NCBI GenBank assembly: GCA_032718475.1
Contig: JAUCBJ010001166.1
Span: 62,001 to 126,000, forward strand
Direction: 5' to 3'
DNA length: 64,000 bases
Origin: Nemertoderma westbladi
Taxonomy: Eukaryota > Xenacoelomorpha > Nemertodermatida > Nemertodermatidae
Below the pieces are notes generated by a model that saw nothing but the letters and a program-made list of their open reading frames with translations, had not been told where the DNA came from and made no database searches. A program made the position numbers and the translations under genes. Below, in pieces: positions 19,911-32,452 of this stretch (within the stretch, counting starts at the first letter, position 1; each line of letters begins with the position of its first letter).

Positions 19911-21470
19911 CCAGTATAACCTATTCGTCCCCCTTAATTTATATTTAACCTTCGGTATCTTGAAATTTCGGGCAAATAGTGCTTTTTCCCAAAACTGTAT
20001 TTTTTATTTACTTCCTCAAACTATTTGTTATACAGTAGGCCTATTGGTGATATAAAATGTTTATTTAATTAAGTCTATATTTGCAGTACCTAGATAATCG
20101 ATAAAAACTATTTATATTCTAAATAATAAATGGTTTGTTGAATCGAGTAATAAAGTGTTTTTTACAATGAAGTGAATATATAATTGGTATAATCTTAGTA
20201 AATAGTGCATTTCTACATACCTTACTACCTAAAGTATCTTGTTTTTAGCTAGGGTATAATTTATGACGAGAGTCGAGGGGTTAAGTTAAGACATAAATTA
20301 AAGTTGAGACAGTTAAGACAGTTTGCTGTAATTGATTTACATTGATTTGCGGCAATGTTAAATACTGAATGAAGTAACGTGGTTTTACCATTCATTTTTA
20401 ACTAATAATACAAATCTGGGTTGTAGCTTGTAGACCTGAGGATGGGTTTTGCAAGTTTAAGGAAAGTCGACCTAAAATCTGTAAAAATGTTATTATTTGG
20501 TTCTGCAATGAAAAGGTGTGTAATATTCTTACTTTTTCTTCAGAAGTAACGTTTATATTGTATTATATACCCAACCCATATAAGATGTTAAATGAATGTT
20601 ATAGTTCTATTCGTGTGTGAACCACATCGGGATGTAGTTATTCGTTAAGTTGAAGGCTGACAGTTGGTAATGGTATTTTGACGTTTGAAAGATCATGAAT
20701 CTTGCCTTACATGTCTTTTATCACCGTGAAATTAAGCCATTTCGCATGGTGGGGCATGTTAATACTTAATAAGAAAAGCATTGTAGAAATGTATATGGTC
20801 AAATTACTTAGAAGATGCGCTTTTCCCCTTTCAATGTTTCCAGAAAAACTTACATATTCATTAAAATTGGATAATATTAATTGGATTTTGACTGGATGAG
20901 GAGTCAGGCATGATACGCATCCACTGGCTGTGAAATAAGAGAATGTGTAGCGGGGTGTTACCCAACGGATGGGGCAGTAGTGAACCTCTTATGCTTGGAA
21001 GAATTATGTTACATGGAATTTAATGTACCTATTCGTCGTCGTGCCAATATTGTTTAAAGTTTAAATTTATCTTTACTCTCGATATTTTTAACCTCGCAAT
21101 ATCTTTACTAGCGATACTTTTACGTATAATACGCATAATTTTGAACTCGTGATATTATCGACATTTTTTAACAAATTATATTTTAAACTCTCAATATTTT
21201 TACTCGCCATATTTTTAATGTCTCGAAATTTTAAAATGTAACCAAATTTTCTACATAATGAGGACAATGAATCATTTCTACCGAGGTCGCTTTAAGGTCT
21301 TTGTCATCATCTTCTTTCACGAGATCTTTGTCAGAGCTTTGGCATGTTCTTATACCATCATAATGAAGGTTAATGATGGTAACACTTCCTACTGACTCCA
21401 GAATTGGAATAAGGAAAATTAATTCAGGTTTAAATCTAAAAAATCAACAATCACTGCGCTACAGATGCTA
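19911..21470. other. No recognisable gene
   Basis: About 1.5 kb of AT-rich sequence with only short unconvincing frames (for example 20702-20899). Nothing structural was recognised. Confidence 0.5.
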
Positions 21471-21475
21471 CTCTA

Positions 21476-22760
21476 GATACTGTACTACTGATATTATAGA
21501 TGCTACTCTGGGTACTACTGATATTATAGATGCTACTCTGGGTACTACTGATACAGATGCTACTCTGGGTACTACTGATACAGTTATTCTGGGTACTACT
21601 GATACAGATGCTACTCTGGGTACTACTGATACAGATACTCTGGGTACTACTGATACAGATGCTACTCTGGGTACTACTGATACAGATGCTACTCTGGGTA
21701 CTACTGATACAGATATTCTGGGTACTACTGATACAGATGCTACTCTGGGTACTACTGATACAGATGCTATCTGGGTACTACTGATACAGATGCTATCTGG
21801 GTACTACTGATACAGATGCTACTCTGGGTACTACTGATACAGATGCTACTCTGGGTACTACTGATACAGATATTCTGGGTACTACTGATACAGATATTCT
21901 GGGTACTACTTATACAGATATTCTGGGTACTACTGATACAGATGCCACTCTGGGTACTACTGATATTATAGATGCTACTCTGGGTACTACTGATACAGAT
22001 GCTATCTGGGTACTACTGATACAGATGCTACTCTGGGTACTACTGATACAGATGCCACTATGGGTACTACTGATACAGATGCAACTCTGGGTACTACTGA
22101 TACAGATGCTACTCTGGTTACTACTGATACAGATATTACTATGGTTACTACTGATACAGACAGACTCTGGGTACTACAGATACAGATGCTACTCTGGGTA
22201 CTACTGATACAAATGCAACTCTGGGTACTACTGATACAAATGCAACTCTGGGTACTACTGATACAGATATTCAGGGTACTACTGATAAAGATGCTATCAG
22301 GGTACTACTGATACAGATGCTAATCTGGGTACTACTGATACAAATGCAACTCTGGGTACTACTGATACAGATGCTACTCTGGGTACTACTGATACAGATG
22401 CTACTCTGGGTACTACTGATACAGATGCTAATCTGGGTACTACTGATACAAATGCAACTCTGGGTACTACTGATACAGATGCTACTCTGGGTACTACTGA
22501 TACAGATGCTACTCTGGGTACTACTGATACAGATGCTAATCTGGGTACTACTGATACAGATGCTACTCTGGGTACTACTGATACAGATGCTAATCTGGGT
22601 ACTACTGATACAGATGCTACTCTGGGTACTACTGATACAGACTCTGGGTACTACTGATACAGATGCCACTCTGTGTACTACTGATACAGATGCTACTCTG
22701 GATACTACTGATACATATGCTATCTGGGTACTACTGATACAGACAGACTCTGGGTACTAC
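21476..22760. repeat. 27-bp minisatellite array, about 48 units
   Basis: The unit is close to GATGCTACTCTGGGTACTAC plus TGATACA (27 bp). Variants of 24 bp (three bases lost) and 26 bp are interspersed, as are unit classes ending in ATTCT, GCAACT, GCCACT or GCTAATCT. All six frames stay partly open through such an array, so the threonine/aspartate-rich or leucine-rich products are artefacts of the repeat. No start context or flanking exon argues for translation. Confidence 0.95.
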
Positions 22761-22940
22761 ATGTAGATGAATTCAACTTTTTTTCTCATTTGATTAAAAC
22801 GTTAATTGATTGTTTGGTGGTATCTACAATAAGACTTTAATTGAGTTAATATTCTTTAATTAGTTTTAGTCAGTATGATTTAATTTCTTTTCGGATATAT
22901 GTATTAACCCCGTATAATTATTGTTCACAACCAACCTTAA

Positions 22941-23016
22941 TATGATTATAACTTATTGTTGGGCACAGCTTTGCAAAGTCGACAATGACGTCCAGATGGG
23001 ATCGAACTGGTGGACC
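22941..23016 (-). mobile_element. tRNA-derived SINE, 5'-truncated copy
   Basis: On the minus strand this has the B box (CCAGTTCGATCCC), the body GGACGTCATTGTCGACTTTG, CTGTGCCCAACAATAAG and an ATAATCATA tail, matching 2980-3060. The A-box half is missing. It is better preserved in the body than the first copy. Confidence 0.7.
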
Positions 23017-23430
23017 TATTTTCGCCCACGTCCAACCTTCACCAGCAAGGCACTCTTCGCCCACGAGTAACCTTCACCCATTAAGATTTGTGTTAGCAAC
23101 CAGTTTAGTTACAAATTGAGGGACAGGAGTAGGTTAAAGAGACGGGTTTTTCTAACAAAAACAATAAACGATGTTGTTACCAATTGAAGGAAAGGAGCAG
23201 GTCACAGAGACGACTTTTTCTAACAAAAACAATAAACGATGTTGTTACTAATTGAGGGAAAGGAGCAGGTTACAGACACGGCTTTTTCTAACCGAAACAA
23301 TAATTGTTTAGTGAGCGAAGGTTGCCTGCGGGCGATGGTATCCGCCGGGCTATAGTTGCTCATTTTGAAGGCGAAGATTGCTCCAGGCGAAGTTTTCTCG
23401 TGGGCGAAGTTTTCTCGTGGGCGAAGTTTG
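23017..23430. repeat. 68-bp tandem repeat and TTCGCCCACGAG motif cluster
   Basis: About three units of 68 bp run from ~23105 to 23310; CAATAAACGATGTTGTTA recurs at 23162 and 23230. On either side the motif TTCGCCCACG occurs direct (23020, 23058) and inverted (CGTGGGCGAAG at ~23400 and 23416). Confidence 0.7.
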
Positions 23431-23643
23431 CTGCGTACCATCACGGCCACAATGATTAATAATACACTCTAACCTTAATATGGTATCTTCGATTTTATGT
23501 GCCGCTGCAATTCTTTCATCCTTTTCCGGGTATTCACCAAGCAGCTGTTTAATTTCTTGCTTTACGGCCTTGGTGAGGTTACGCGAATCTATTGCTTCAA
23601 GGAGTTCGGTATTACCTGAATACTCGTCGCGAAGATAACTCAT
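23431..23643 (-). CDS. Hypothetical short coding region, unrecognised
   Basis: A minus-strand frame starts MSYLRDEYSGNTELLEAI and continues through a charged, helical stretch (KQEIKQLLGEYPEKDERI, then RLECIINHCGRDG) before running into the repetitive TTCGCCCACGAG region. The composition looks like real protein, unlike neighbouring frames. No domain is recognised. It could be a single exon or part of an unknown element. The start at 23643 is simply the first ATG. Confidence 0.3.
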
Positions 23644-24364
23644 TCTATTATTGAATACAATTAATTGTATTTATATAAGTTGAATCCTCAGTAACTACTA
23701 GCGATAGCTTGTGTAGGATTCTCATAAATAAATAATTATTTTATTTTGGTTTATTATTTTATTATCAACGCACAACACTTACTTGTTAAAATTATTTATT
23801 AAGGTTCTTTAAGTAAGGTATCTGAGCAAGGCATCATGTGTGGTTTATAAATTAGGATTTGTATGATAAATTGTAATTGAATTTTATCTTCTATAGTCGA
23901 ATGTTCGAGAGTGGTTGATCAATAGGAGAATTTTAAGAGCGATTTTGCCAGGTATTTTAATTTAAAATATATTTATTTCTAACAACAAGTCACTTAAGGC
24001 TATCGTTGATTTACTTACACATTGGAAACAACGTAATAATACCATTTAACACATAATAAAGATACTAGAACAGAACAGAGACTCTATAGACCAGAATCTG
24101 AATGATGCACATCAATACATTATTGATAAGTATAATATACTTAATCAATATAATTAATTAATTCCATATATTATATTGAATTCACATAAAAATTAAATTT
24201 AATCACAATTAATAGAGACATATTAAGTGGTTTGAATTGTAGCTGCTCGTAATTTTAACGCTATATAAATATATTGCTAAGTTATAAATGACTTTGCAAT
24301 ACAAGGAACCAAAGTCTGTATGTCACTCTATGGGCTATCGATAGGGAAATATTGTTAATATAGG
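23644..24364. other. AT-rich spacer, no gene seen
   Basis: No recognisable coding, RNA or repeat signal beyond AT richness. Confidence 0.5.
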
Positions 24365-24659
24365 TGGGGTGAAGACAAATACTAGTGACATAAAATACAT
24401 AAGTTTGTTGCGATATTTCGGCCAACAGCCTTTTATTCAAGCAACTAGACTGTACTACCACACTACTGAAACTATACGCACTACTTCCTATGAACTACTG
24501 CTACTGCTATACTGATTATTGCACCAATTCATATACTGTAGGTATTCAGGTGGCACGGCCTATTATTAACACATGTAAGCGGTATTATTATTTAGTTATA
24601 AATGAACTTGAGTATTAATATAAATTTAAATTTAAAAAGCACAATAAATATTTACCAAC
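24365..24659 (-). mobile_element. Penelope-like element (PLE), pseudo-LTR / 3' part
   Basis: This matches, in reverse, the sequences at 30920-31080, 36788-36972 and 41768-41870 (for example TTGGCCGAAATATCGCAAC and GTAGTGCGTATAGTTTCAG). It therefore carries the PLE pseudo-LTR as one uninterrupted unit. It is the 3' end of the minus-strand PLE whose GIY-YIG and RT lie at 29707-30915, beyond the gypsy C insertion. Confidence 0.8.
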
Positions 24660-24832
24660 TGCTGTGATCTTAATAATATAGTTTGATCATGCAAAATGTA
24701 AATTAAGTTTATCCTGTATATAGGTAATCTCGTAGTATATTAGTCTTACTTATCCTAAGCTAGAATACATTTTGAATTTCCCGCCACCTGCATTTAAATG
24801 TTACATAACCATAATAAGGGTAGAACCCACCA
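24660..24832 (-). repeat. 3' LTR of gypsy C
   Basis: 173 bp, TGCTGTGATC to ACCCACCA, partner of 29529-29701. CCAAC lies immediately outside. Confidence 0.95.
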
Positions 24833-24873
24833 ACTCCCCCCTTTAAGATTGAGTTTGTCTAACGAGATCGGAG

Positions 24874-26470
24874 TCAGTATTTTGTAGAGTCATAACGGAT
24901 GGGCTGGTGTCGAATTCTACTACTCCTACGTAACATGGCGGTAGGAGGCTCATCTTTCTGGAATACCACAACATCCGTTGCTGGGTTAAGAGTGCATTTA
25001 TTTTTCTGATTGTTGTTCGGTGGAATTCTATTTTTATGATTTTCTTTTAGTATACCCTTTGGGAGTAATCGTGCTGAATACTTCATTTGCGGTTCCTGTT
25101 CCAGAATATTACGTCGAATATGACGACGGTTGCGCCACAGAACACGGCCACTTGGTAAACGTATATGGTAATTGCGGCCACTGGCTCCTATAATAGAACC
25201 AGTACGATCCCACAGTTTAGTCTTTACATTCTGAATGTGAACAGGTGTACGTACAGTTAGGGCCTTTAGTGGACGGTTCTGGATTTGGGGAGGGGGTGTC
25301 ACCATATTGTCAAGAGTGTCGAGATGTTTGATCCACTGAGATGAAAAATTTGTATGGTGAGAAGGCACACGTGTCCTAGTTTGGCGTCTGAACACAAGCT
25401 CAGCGGGAGAAAATCCATTTACCCGTGGCGTATTTCGCAGTTTGAGTAAACCTTTATGGAAACTATCAGTTTGTATATCCCCGTGATGTGATGCTGTGGC
25501 GACCAGGTGTTTGAGTGTTTTAACAGCCAACTCCGCGAGTCCGTTACTTTGAGGGAAATGAGGGGCAGAGAACGACTGATTGACTCCCCAATCCTGAAGG
25601 AATGATCGGAATTCCGCCGAATCGAATTGTGGACCTCCATCAGTCCGCAGTTTAATGGGAATTCCCAGGTTACTAAAAAGACGGCGAAGTACTGTAGCAC
25701 CTTTTGCAGAATTAGGGTCATGCCGTCCGAATGCATGGATTTCAGGCCATCCTGAAAAGTAGTCAATATATGCTAAATAATGTTGACCTGCGTAGCTGAA
25801 AAGATCCGAACCAACCTCTTCGAATGGACATGTAGGTTGAGGGTCAGAAAGTAAAGGCTCTGGTGGTAAAGATGGTTTACGTTGTTGACATGGCATACAT
25901 TTCCCAACTTTGTTTATTATGTCCACGGTTAAACCGGGCCAGAATACAGTTTGATGGGCTCGTCGTTTGGAACGTTCAATCCCCTGATGAGATTGATGTA
26001 AAAGTTCTAGAACATGGCAACGTTGAGATTGTGGAATAACAATATGGGATAAATACAGGACAAGCCCATCATCAACTGACAAATCATTTCGTAATTTCCA
26101 ATATGGTTGTAGATCGTGAACTAAGTTCGTCGGCTTTGCTGGGAATCCATTCTGGATTAGATAGACCAGTTTCTGGTATTCTGGATCCAAAATGGCCGCT
26201 TGTTTTATACTTTCTATATTTGGGTCATTGAGGGAAGAATTTGAGTTGTTGTCGGCTAACGCATTGACAGTGCAGTGGCATTAATATGTGCACACATGTA
26301 AGTGTTGATGATCTCCTGTTCGGTAGTGACATCATCTGGGGTTGGGTTACCAACTGGTGCGCGAGAAAGCGCATCTGGTATGTAATGGGTTTTACCTTTC
26401 TTCCATTCGACATGGAAGGAATAAGATAAGAGTTTTTCCTTGAGATGCCTCAGCCTTGGATTATCAATGT
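24874..26470 (-). pseudogene. Gypsy C RNase H end and integrase
   Basis: Frame 26413-26225 finishes RNase H and leads, after a stop and frame change, into frame 26190-24874. The latter has the HHCC zinc domain (LLHQSHQGIERSKRRAH; CMPCQQ), the catalytic core (YIDYFSGWPEI, RTDGGPQF, NGLAELAVKTLKH) and a C-terminal domain (HIQNVKTKLWDRTGSI). The D-D-E residues are intact. The final ~70 residues are basic (SSRIRHQPIRYDS). Confidence 0.9.
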
Positions 26471-26497
26471 TATCAAGAGTTTTTTCGTTTAGAATTG

Positions 26498-27793
26498 CTA
26501 GAAGCGGTTTGTGATCACTCGCAATAATGAAATGTGGAATGCCGAGTAGATATATATGACATTTCTAATGGCCCAAGCAATGGCAAGTGTTTCAAGTTCG
26601 ATGACTGCGTATCGTGAGTCAGTGTCTGTGAGGAATCGTGATCCATACTGGATGAGATTAAGGTGACCTGAGGATGTCGGTTGTAGTAAAACAAAACCGA
26701 GTCCTTTCAACCTAGAAGCGTCAGTATGAAGTTCTACTGGAAGATTTGGATCGAATGGAGTAAGAATCGGCGGGGAAACTAGAGCCAGTTTAACGTCATT
26801 GCAGGCATTGGTGTGGTTGGGCGTCCACTGGAAGACGTTAGCTTTCTTAAGTAGTGGGCGTAGTGGTGCTGCAGCAGCACTTACCTTACTCGAAATTGAA
26901 CCAAGCTGGTTCACAATTCCAAAAAATGATCGGAGTTCTGATATGTTTATTGGAATTGGAAAATTAGATATAGCAGAAATTTTAGTTGGATCTGCCTCTA
27001 TTGCATTAATACCGACTCTGTATCCAACATAGTCAACAGTGTCTTTGGCAAATATGAATTTTTTTAGATTCAATGTGATTTGATGAGTGCGGCACCACTG
27101 TAGAACCTCAATATTTCGTTCTACATGGTTGGGAAAAGAACCAGTATGGACCAACATGTCGTCCACAACTTTCTCGAGGTTGTCAATCCCCTGTATAGCA
27201 AGATCTCCACGACGACTATATTCATCCCCTGTTGATATCAACCCCATAGGAGCCCGCAGGAATTTAAAACGTCCTTGGGGACAGATAAAAGTTGTGAGAA
27301 ACTGACTGGCAGTGTCGAGGGGAATCTGCCAATAGCCCTTAAGTGCATCGAGTGTTGGAAAGTAACGATCATCTCGATGGATAGAATCAACAGCGTCCTT
27401 TGGAGTCCGTAGAGGATGATATGGACACGCGCAGAAAGAATTGAGTTTAGTAAGATCTACACATATCCGCACTTCCTCAGGTGAGTGTGATTTTTTGGTG
27501 ACAACCATCGGATGGCACCACTCGGTAGGGACGTCGATAACACGTTCAATTATACCTTTCTCCACCATGGATTCAATTTCGCGCTTGGCCTTCTCTCTAA
27601 GAGCAAATGGAACTTGACGAGAAGTGGTTAAAGAGAAAGGAATGTTGTTTCGTTGAAGATAAATCTTCATTGGTTTGCCTTGCATAGGCTTGAGATGTTC
27701 CACTGTGGAGAAAACATCTGGGAATAGTTCTAAAATTTGGTTACGTATTGAATCAATGTCTGACTCAGAGGGATTTTCTGGAATTGTGCGTAG
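26498..27793 (-). pseudogene. Gypsy C RT and RNase H
   Basis: In frame with the preceding gag-protease frame after a TAG at 27794-27796. The RT shows EWCHPMVVTKKSHSPEEVRI, VDLTKLNSF, FPTLDALKGYWQIPL, FLRAPMGLISTGDEY and the catalytic VVDDMLVHTG with both aspartates. RNase H follows (LHTDASRLKGLGFVLL, RYAVIELETLAIAWA). A one-base frameshift near 26570 then ends the frame. Confidence 0.9.
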
Positions 27794-29456
27794 CTAATCA
27801 CAATATTGTATGGAGTGTTCTGATTGGACATTGCAGATTTGTGTGGGAAAGTCAGTTGGAATGATTTTGAGATCTCGACAAGTTATCCAACCAAGAAGAA
27901 ATCCATCAGACTTTCCAATCACGTGTATAGTTGTCACAGAGGTATAATTTCCAAGTGTAATAGAGCAGGGAAATTGTCCAAGAACCTTAAGCGCATGATG
28001 TCTGAAACTGTTAAGTGGAAGATTGCTGGGTTCCAAGTCAGACAGTTGGAATCCAAGTTTGTTAAATACAGAATCGGACATTATATTTGTTGGAGAGCCA
28101 ATGTCTGGTAGAGCCTTGATATTATGTACCTGGATTCCTACTGAGAAATTAAAAGGGTCGAGGGAGACTATCTCTTGTGGTGTAGGCTTTTCATCAGAGT
28201 TATAAACATGATTTACTGAGGAATCGCTGTAACTAACATTGGAAGATGGGGTTTTCAAATACGTTTTATCCCATTTCAAACTACAAACTTTGGCCCAATG
28301 TCCGGTCTTTTTGCATAGGGAACAGGTTGATTCGTTTGCAGGGCAAGTGGACATGTCCTTATGTAGGTCATTATCACACTGTAGACATTTCTTCCTTAAA
28401 TGTTGTGGAATCTGGTCACGGGACTTACTACGATATCGAGGCCGTGACCTGTCTAGCGAGTTCCTCCGACACTCTTTCTGTGTTTTGTAAGTATTACCTT
28501 TTATACGGTTTACTGTAGCTCCTGGGTTGGCGAATTTACGGCCGGCCTCCTCCTGGCGGCAGAATGCAATGACGTCGTCAAGGTGTGGGTATGGACGAAT
28601 CGCCATGAGGCGTCGGCGGATCTCCTCGTCTCGTAGCCCAACACGTATTCTATCTGCCAGACGTTGGTCGAAGCAATGGTTGCAAAGTTCGGCATCCTGC
28701 CCTAGGTTCCTTAAGGCTAAGAGAAATTGGTTGAAAGTTTCTCCGGCGTTTGGATTCGGCGTTCAAAAGCTTCGCATTCACGCCCTAAATCACGTTTTTC
28801 TTGGAAATAAGTTGCAATTGCATCGAGTCTGTCATTGATTGATATCGCATTTCCCGGCTCGGCGGGTTGGACGTCGATGTGCGACAGAACGTCCTGTGCA
28901 TCTTGGTGTAAAGCGCGACGGAATGCCGCTAGTTGCTCCGGTTCCAGGAATTCTACAAGATGTACGAGAGTTGTGTAGTCGTCCCAAGTTGTACGCCAAC
29001 GGCGAAATGCTCCAACTGAGGTATTCAGGTTTAAAATCGACGGAGGGTGAGAGGCAGCTGATCTGGCGAGATCATGACAAGGTAGATGCGGTTGAGTCGG
29101 CCTAATGTCAGTAGGAACATTGGGAGGAACGCGATATATATGCCACATTATTTGTAGCATCTCTGCACGTTCAGTGCGACGTCGCTGTTCGTCCTCTGCA
29201 CGTCGTTGTTCCTCGCGTTGTTCCCAGCATTCTTCCATCTGCATAAGGAAGTTTGCCAGATCGGTTTGTTGAGGAGGATCCTCGGCTTCGAACTCGAGGA
29301 TTCTGTACAGCTGTTTGCATAAATTAGCTGTCGATGTGCGAGGATTAAACTATAAACCGGCATTTGTACAGTGGATTTTTAATGCGGCTCGGTCGAGTTC
29401 ATCTATTTCGTCCACAGTGAGGTCCAAGTAATCTCTGGGTTAATAGCTTCCGCCAT
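27794..29456 (-). pseudogene. Gypsy C gag, zinc knuckles and protease
   Basis: ATG at 29456 begins MAEAINP; a frameshift leads to DYLDLTVDEIDELDRAAL. Frame 29244-28717 carries a capsid-like region (RRWRTTWDDYTTLVHLVEFL). Frame 28606-27794 holds CLQCDNDLHKDMSTC and CSLCKKTGHWAKVC, then the protease (ALPDIGSPTNIMS, with DIG instead of DTG) and LLGWITCRDLKIIP. The frame closes at a TAG, beyond which pol continues in the same frame. Confidence 0.85.
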
Positions 29457-29528
29457 TTATTGTATTCGTAATTGAATTAGAAAATAAAATAATTCAAAAA
29501 CAAATAATACATCCTACTCGCAGCGCCA

Positions 29529-29701
29529 TGCTGTGATCTTAATAATATAGTTAGATCATGCAACATGTAAATAAAGTTTATCCTGTATATAGGTAATCCC
29601 GTAGTATATTAGTCTTACTTATCCTAAGCTAGAATACATTTTGAATTTCCCGCCACCTGCATTTAAATGTTACATAAACATAATAAGGGTAGAACCTACC
29701 A
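29529..29701 (-). repeat. 5' LTR of gypsy C
   Basis: 173 bp, partner of 24660-24832. The primer-binding site begins at the adjacent inner base; CCAAC lies outside. Confidence 0.95.
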
Positions 29702-29706
29702 CCAAC

Positions 29707-30915
29707 CAGTGTCGAACTTGTCCGTGTAATGAATATTCATGGAGGGCCTTTCGCGAATAATTAGCGTTTTCGCAGTTAACTTACTTACAGTGTACCCAGT
29801 CTTTACAATGTTTATGGATGCGGATTTTAAAGCGGTGCGGGGTGTTGGTGTCGTGCGGGTGTTGACCTACTGTGCTGTTCTTTAATTTATTTTTATTACA
29901 TATGGAGTTGCAGTGTTTTGCTATTAGTTCTCTCACTGGTCCTACCGTCTCACCAATATAATTTTCTTTACATTTATTTCATTCTATGTGGTAAACTACG
30001 TTTTTGGTTGTATATATCTTGATACTGTGATGGCATGTGTAACAGTTTGACTGTGTGACAGTAACAGTTTTGATACTCTTGTTGCTGGGCACTTAAGCTT
30101 ACTAGTGTTGACCTAATTAGTATGCTATGGAGTTTTGGTCTGGTAGTGGATGCAACCCGCGTGCCATCGGCGAATGGCGACTCTCGTATGGTTGTGTGAA
30201 TTCTGAACAGGATGTTTTCGTCAAGATAAGGAAGTACGAGTGGAAACTTACGCGTGTTGTGTGTGTTTACGTGTGTGTTTGGTGTTTTGGTTGTCGTAAC
30301 TTGCTTTATTAATTTATCAACGACAGGGGGTGGGTAGTCACTATTAATTAAATTGGTTCTAACTTTACTAATGCTACGTGTTTTTGTTTGGGGGGTGGAG
30401 CTATTCCTAATAGCTCGCTTGATGGCGCTATGAGCAATGATGTTAATTATGGATCGAGGTTGCCTACTATTGTAGTTTAAGGATATACCTGCACTAGCTG
30501 GTTTCTGGTACAGTTCGAACTCAATATAACCCTGGTTATTAACTGTAGTTAAAACATCAAGGAAGGCTAAACTGGAATGTGATAATTCTATTGTAAATTT
30601 AAGCGACGGGTGGCACGTGTTTAGGTAATCTAAAAATACATTCAGTTCATCCTCTCCATGACGCCAGATGGCCCATCTGTCGTCATAGAAATGGTACCAA
30701 CATAACGGTAATTCTCAAAGTACTCAGTTTCCTTTGTGAACGTATATTATAGCTATCAGGGCCCCTGATCTGTCCTCCATACCTAAACCCGACCACTGTT
30801 TATAAAACTTATTATTAAACTGAAAGTAACTATTTTCTAAGGTTAGTTGGAGTAAACCATAGAATTCAATTATTTCCAGTCCAAACATATTTATCTCCCT
30901 TTTGTGTTCTGACAG
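29707..30915 (-). pseudogene. Penelope-like element: RT palm/thumb and GIY-YIG endonuclease
   Basis: Read leftwards, the frame begins with DFLSEHKREINMFGLEI and the palm (NSYFQFNNKFYKQWSGLGM), then FYDDRWAIWRHGEDELN, the catalytic YxDD of PLE RTs. LAFLDVLTTVNN and the thumb follow. Near 30010-29750 is the GIY-YIG nuclease: NVVYHIE, a TGA at 29979-29981 where cysteine is expected, then NKCKENYIGET. Presence of GIY-YIG places it in the endonuclease-bearing Penelope group. At least one frameshift and one stop make it inactive. Confidence 0.85.
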
Positions 30916-32452
30916 AAAATCTGTTCAAAGGAAGTAGTGCGTATAGTTTCAGTAGTGTGTTAGAGTACAGTCCAGTTGCTTGAATAATAGCCTGTTGGCC
31001 GAAATATCGCAACAAACTTATTTATTTTATGTCACAAGTATTCTTCACCACATCTATATTGACAATAGGACAACAGTGACCTGGGCACGGAAATACCTAT
31101 TAAGATTACCCCTTTCGCTGGACCAGCGCTTTGCCCTGCTCGGACTGCATAACCACGGAGAAACTAATGCACCAAAAGATGAACAGCCAGTTCATGCTGA
31201 CATGCCAACGCACGCACAAATTCCACCGTTTTGTTGAAAGAGGGGTTCACACCCATTTCACACATACAGGATTCGAGCGTGTCATCACTAATTTTAAACG
31301 CACTATGCTTACTGCGGCTATCCGGTGCGCACATTCAAAAATAAAGGAACACTCAGAAACCCGACTTAAACTTAATATGCGTATCAATACCCTAAATATT
31401 CCACGGACAATAATAATCGAACGTATCCAGTCAACATGGACGGATATAAACACACAAGTTAAAGAACAACTCCACAAGAAACATTCCCACAAACTCACTA
31501 AGATTACACCAAACACCGCAACTAAAGTAACGTTAACCTCAGCACAGTTACCAACCCGCCATTCCGGCGACGGCTTTCCAACCCACCACTCCGACAATGG
31601 CTGACCAACCCGCCACTCTGGCGATGGTGGTCCAACCCGCCACTCCGGCAATGGCTGTCCAACCCGCCACTACGATAACAGCTGTTCAACCTACAACATC
31701 ACCAACTACCAGTACAACCCCCAACCATAGAACTACAGCACTCCCGAGAATCCCATTTCCAGAAGCAATGAGACCTAAAGCCCCTCCAGGACCACCACTT
31801 ATGGAGCAAGAATTAGAGAATTTACAAGAACGCATCCTAGGGATTTGCCAAAACTTTGCGCTCAAATCGAACCAATCAACAGCGAACCTAACCTCGGAAG
31901 AATATAAGGCTCTAAAGATCCTAAAGAAAGATAACTAAAGAAAGAAAGATAATAATTACATTATAATTATAAAAAACTGATAAAAGAGGAGGGCTGGCAG
32001 TGTTCGATTACAACACCTACATCGATATGGAAAATACAGATTCTGTTCAAATAAAGGCCAGTATTAGGAATCTCTTAGGCCGGACTCAACTGCCAACAGT
32101 TATAAACGGTATGCTCACCACTAAACCCCATCCACCCCAGCTTTATTGCAATCCTAAAATGCATAAACCTAATAATCCAATGCGACAAATCTCGGCGAGA
32201 ACTGGGTTTGCTGCGGAGAAACCAGCATGCTTTGTCTGTCAAATCATGCAACAACTCTTACAATTCATTCCAGAATGTTTAAAAAATACAGCCGATTTTA
32301 CCTCTCGAGTTCGTACAATAGATCGGATGGAACCAGGAGATATTATATTCAGTACTGATATAGCGGCGATGTATACAAATATACCTTTGGAAGAAGCAGT
32401 CGAGGTCGCTACAGATTTTCTGTCACAAGACGTAAAGGAGATAAAGGTCTGT
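30916..32452 (+). pseudogene. Penelope-like element, opposite-orientation copy: pseudo-LTR, N-terminus, RT fingers
   Basis: The pseudo-LTR (30920-31080) is followed by the N-terminal region (LSLDQRFALLGLHNHGE near 31115, then VITNFKRTMLTAAIRCAH). A linker with 27-bp repeats and EELENLQ-type helix (31770-31930) precedes the RT start in another frame: LAVFDYNTYIDMENTD, LYCNPKMHKPNNPMRQISA, DIIFSTDIAAMYTNIPLEEA. At 32452 it switches abruptly to a reversed copy. Frameshifts occur at ~31240 and ~31940. Confidence 0.85.
31548..31688 (+). repeat. 27-bp minisatellite inside the PLE N-terminal region
   Basis: Five to six degenerate units of about TCCAACCCGCCACTCCGGCG plus ATGGCTG, encoding repeats like AMAVQPATP in frame. 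The matching part of the reversed copy (32819-33010 and onwards) lacks this array, so it expanded or was lost in one copy. Confidence 0.7.

Larger units (their letters stand above)
24660..29701 (-). mobile_element. Gypsy element C, complete Ty3/gypsy retrotransposon with 5-bp TSD
   Basis: LTRs of 173 bp (24660-24832 and 29529-29701, TG..CA, 6 differences, about 96.5% identical) enclose gag, zinc knuckle, protease, RT, RNase H and integrase on the minus strand. CCAAC flanks the element at 24655-24659 and 29702-29706 as the target duplication. The primer-binding site beginning TGGCGCTGCGAGTAGGAT directly abuts the 5' LTR; its complement resembles a tRNA-Ser 3' end, which is tentative. Length is 5,042 bp. 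It is inserted in a PLE. Confidence 0.95.

Noticed and set aside
21373-22766. Long frames on both strands across the 27-bp array
   Set aside because: Products of a tandem repeat; unit-length changes break every frame and there is no supporting exon structure.
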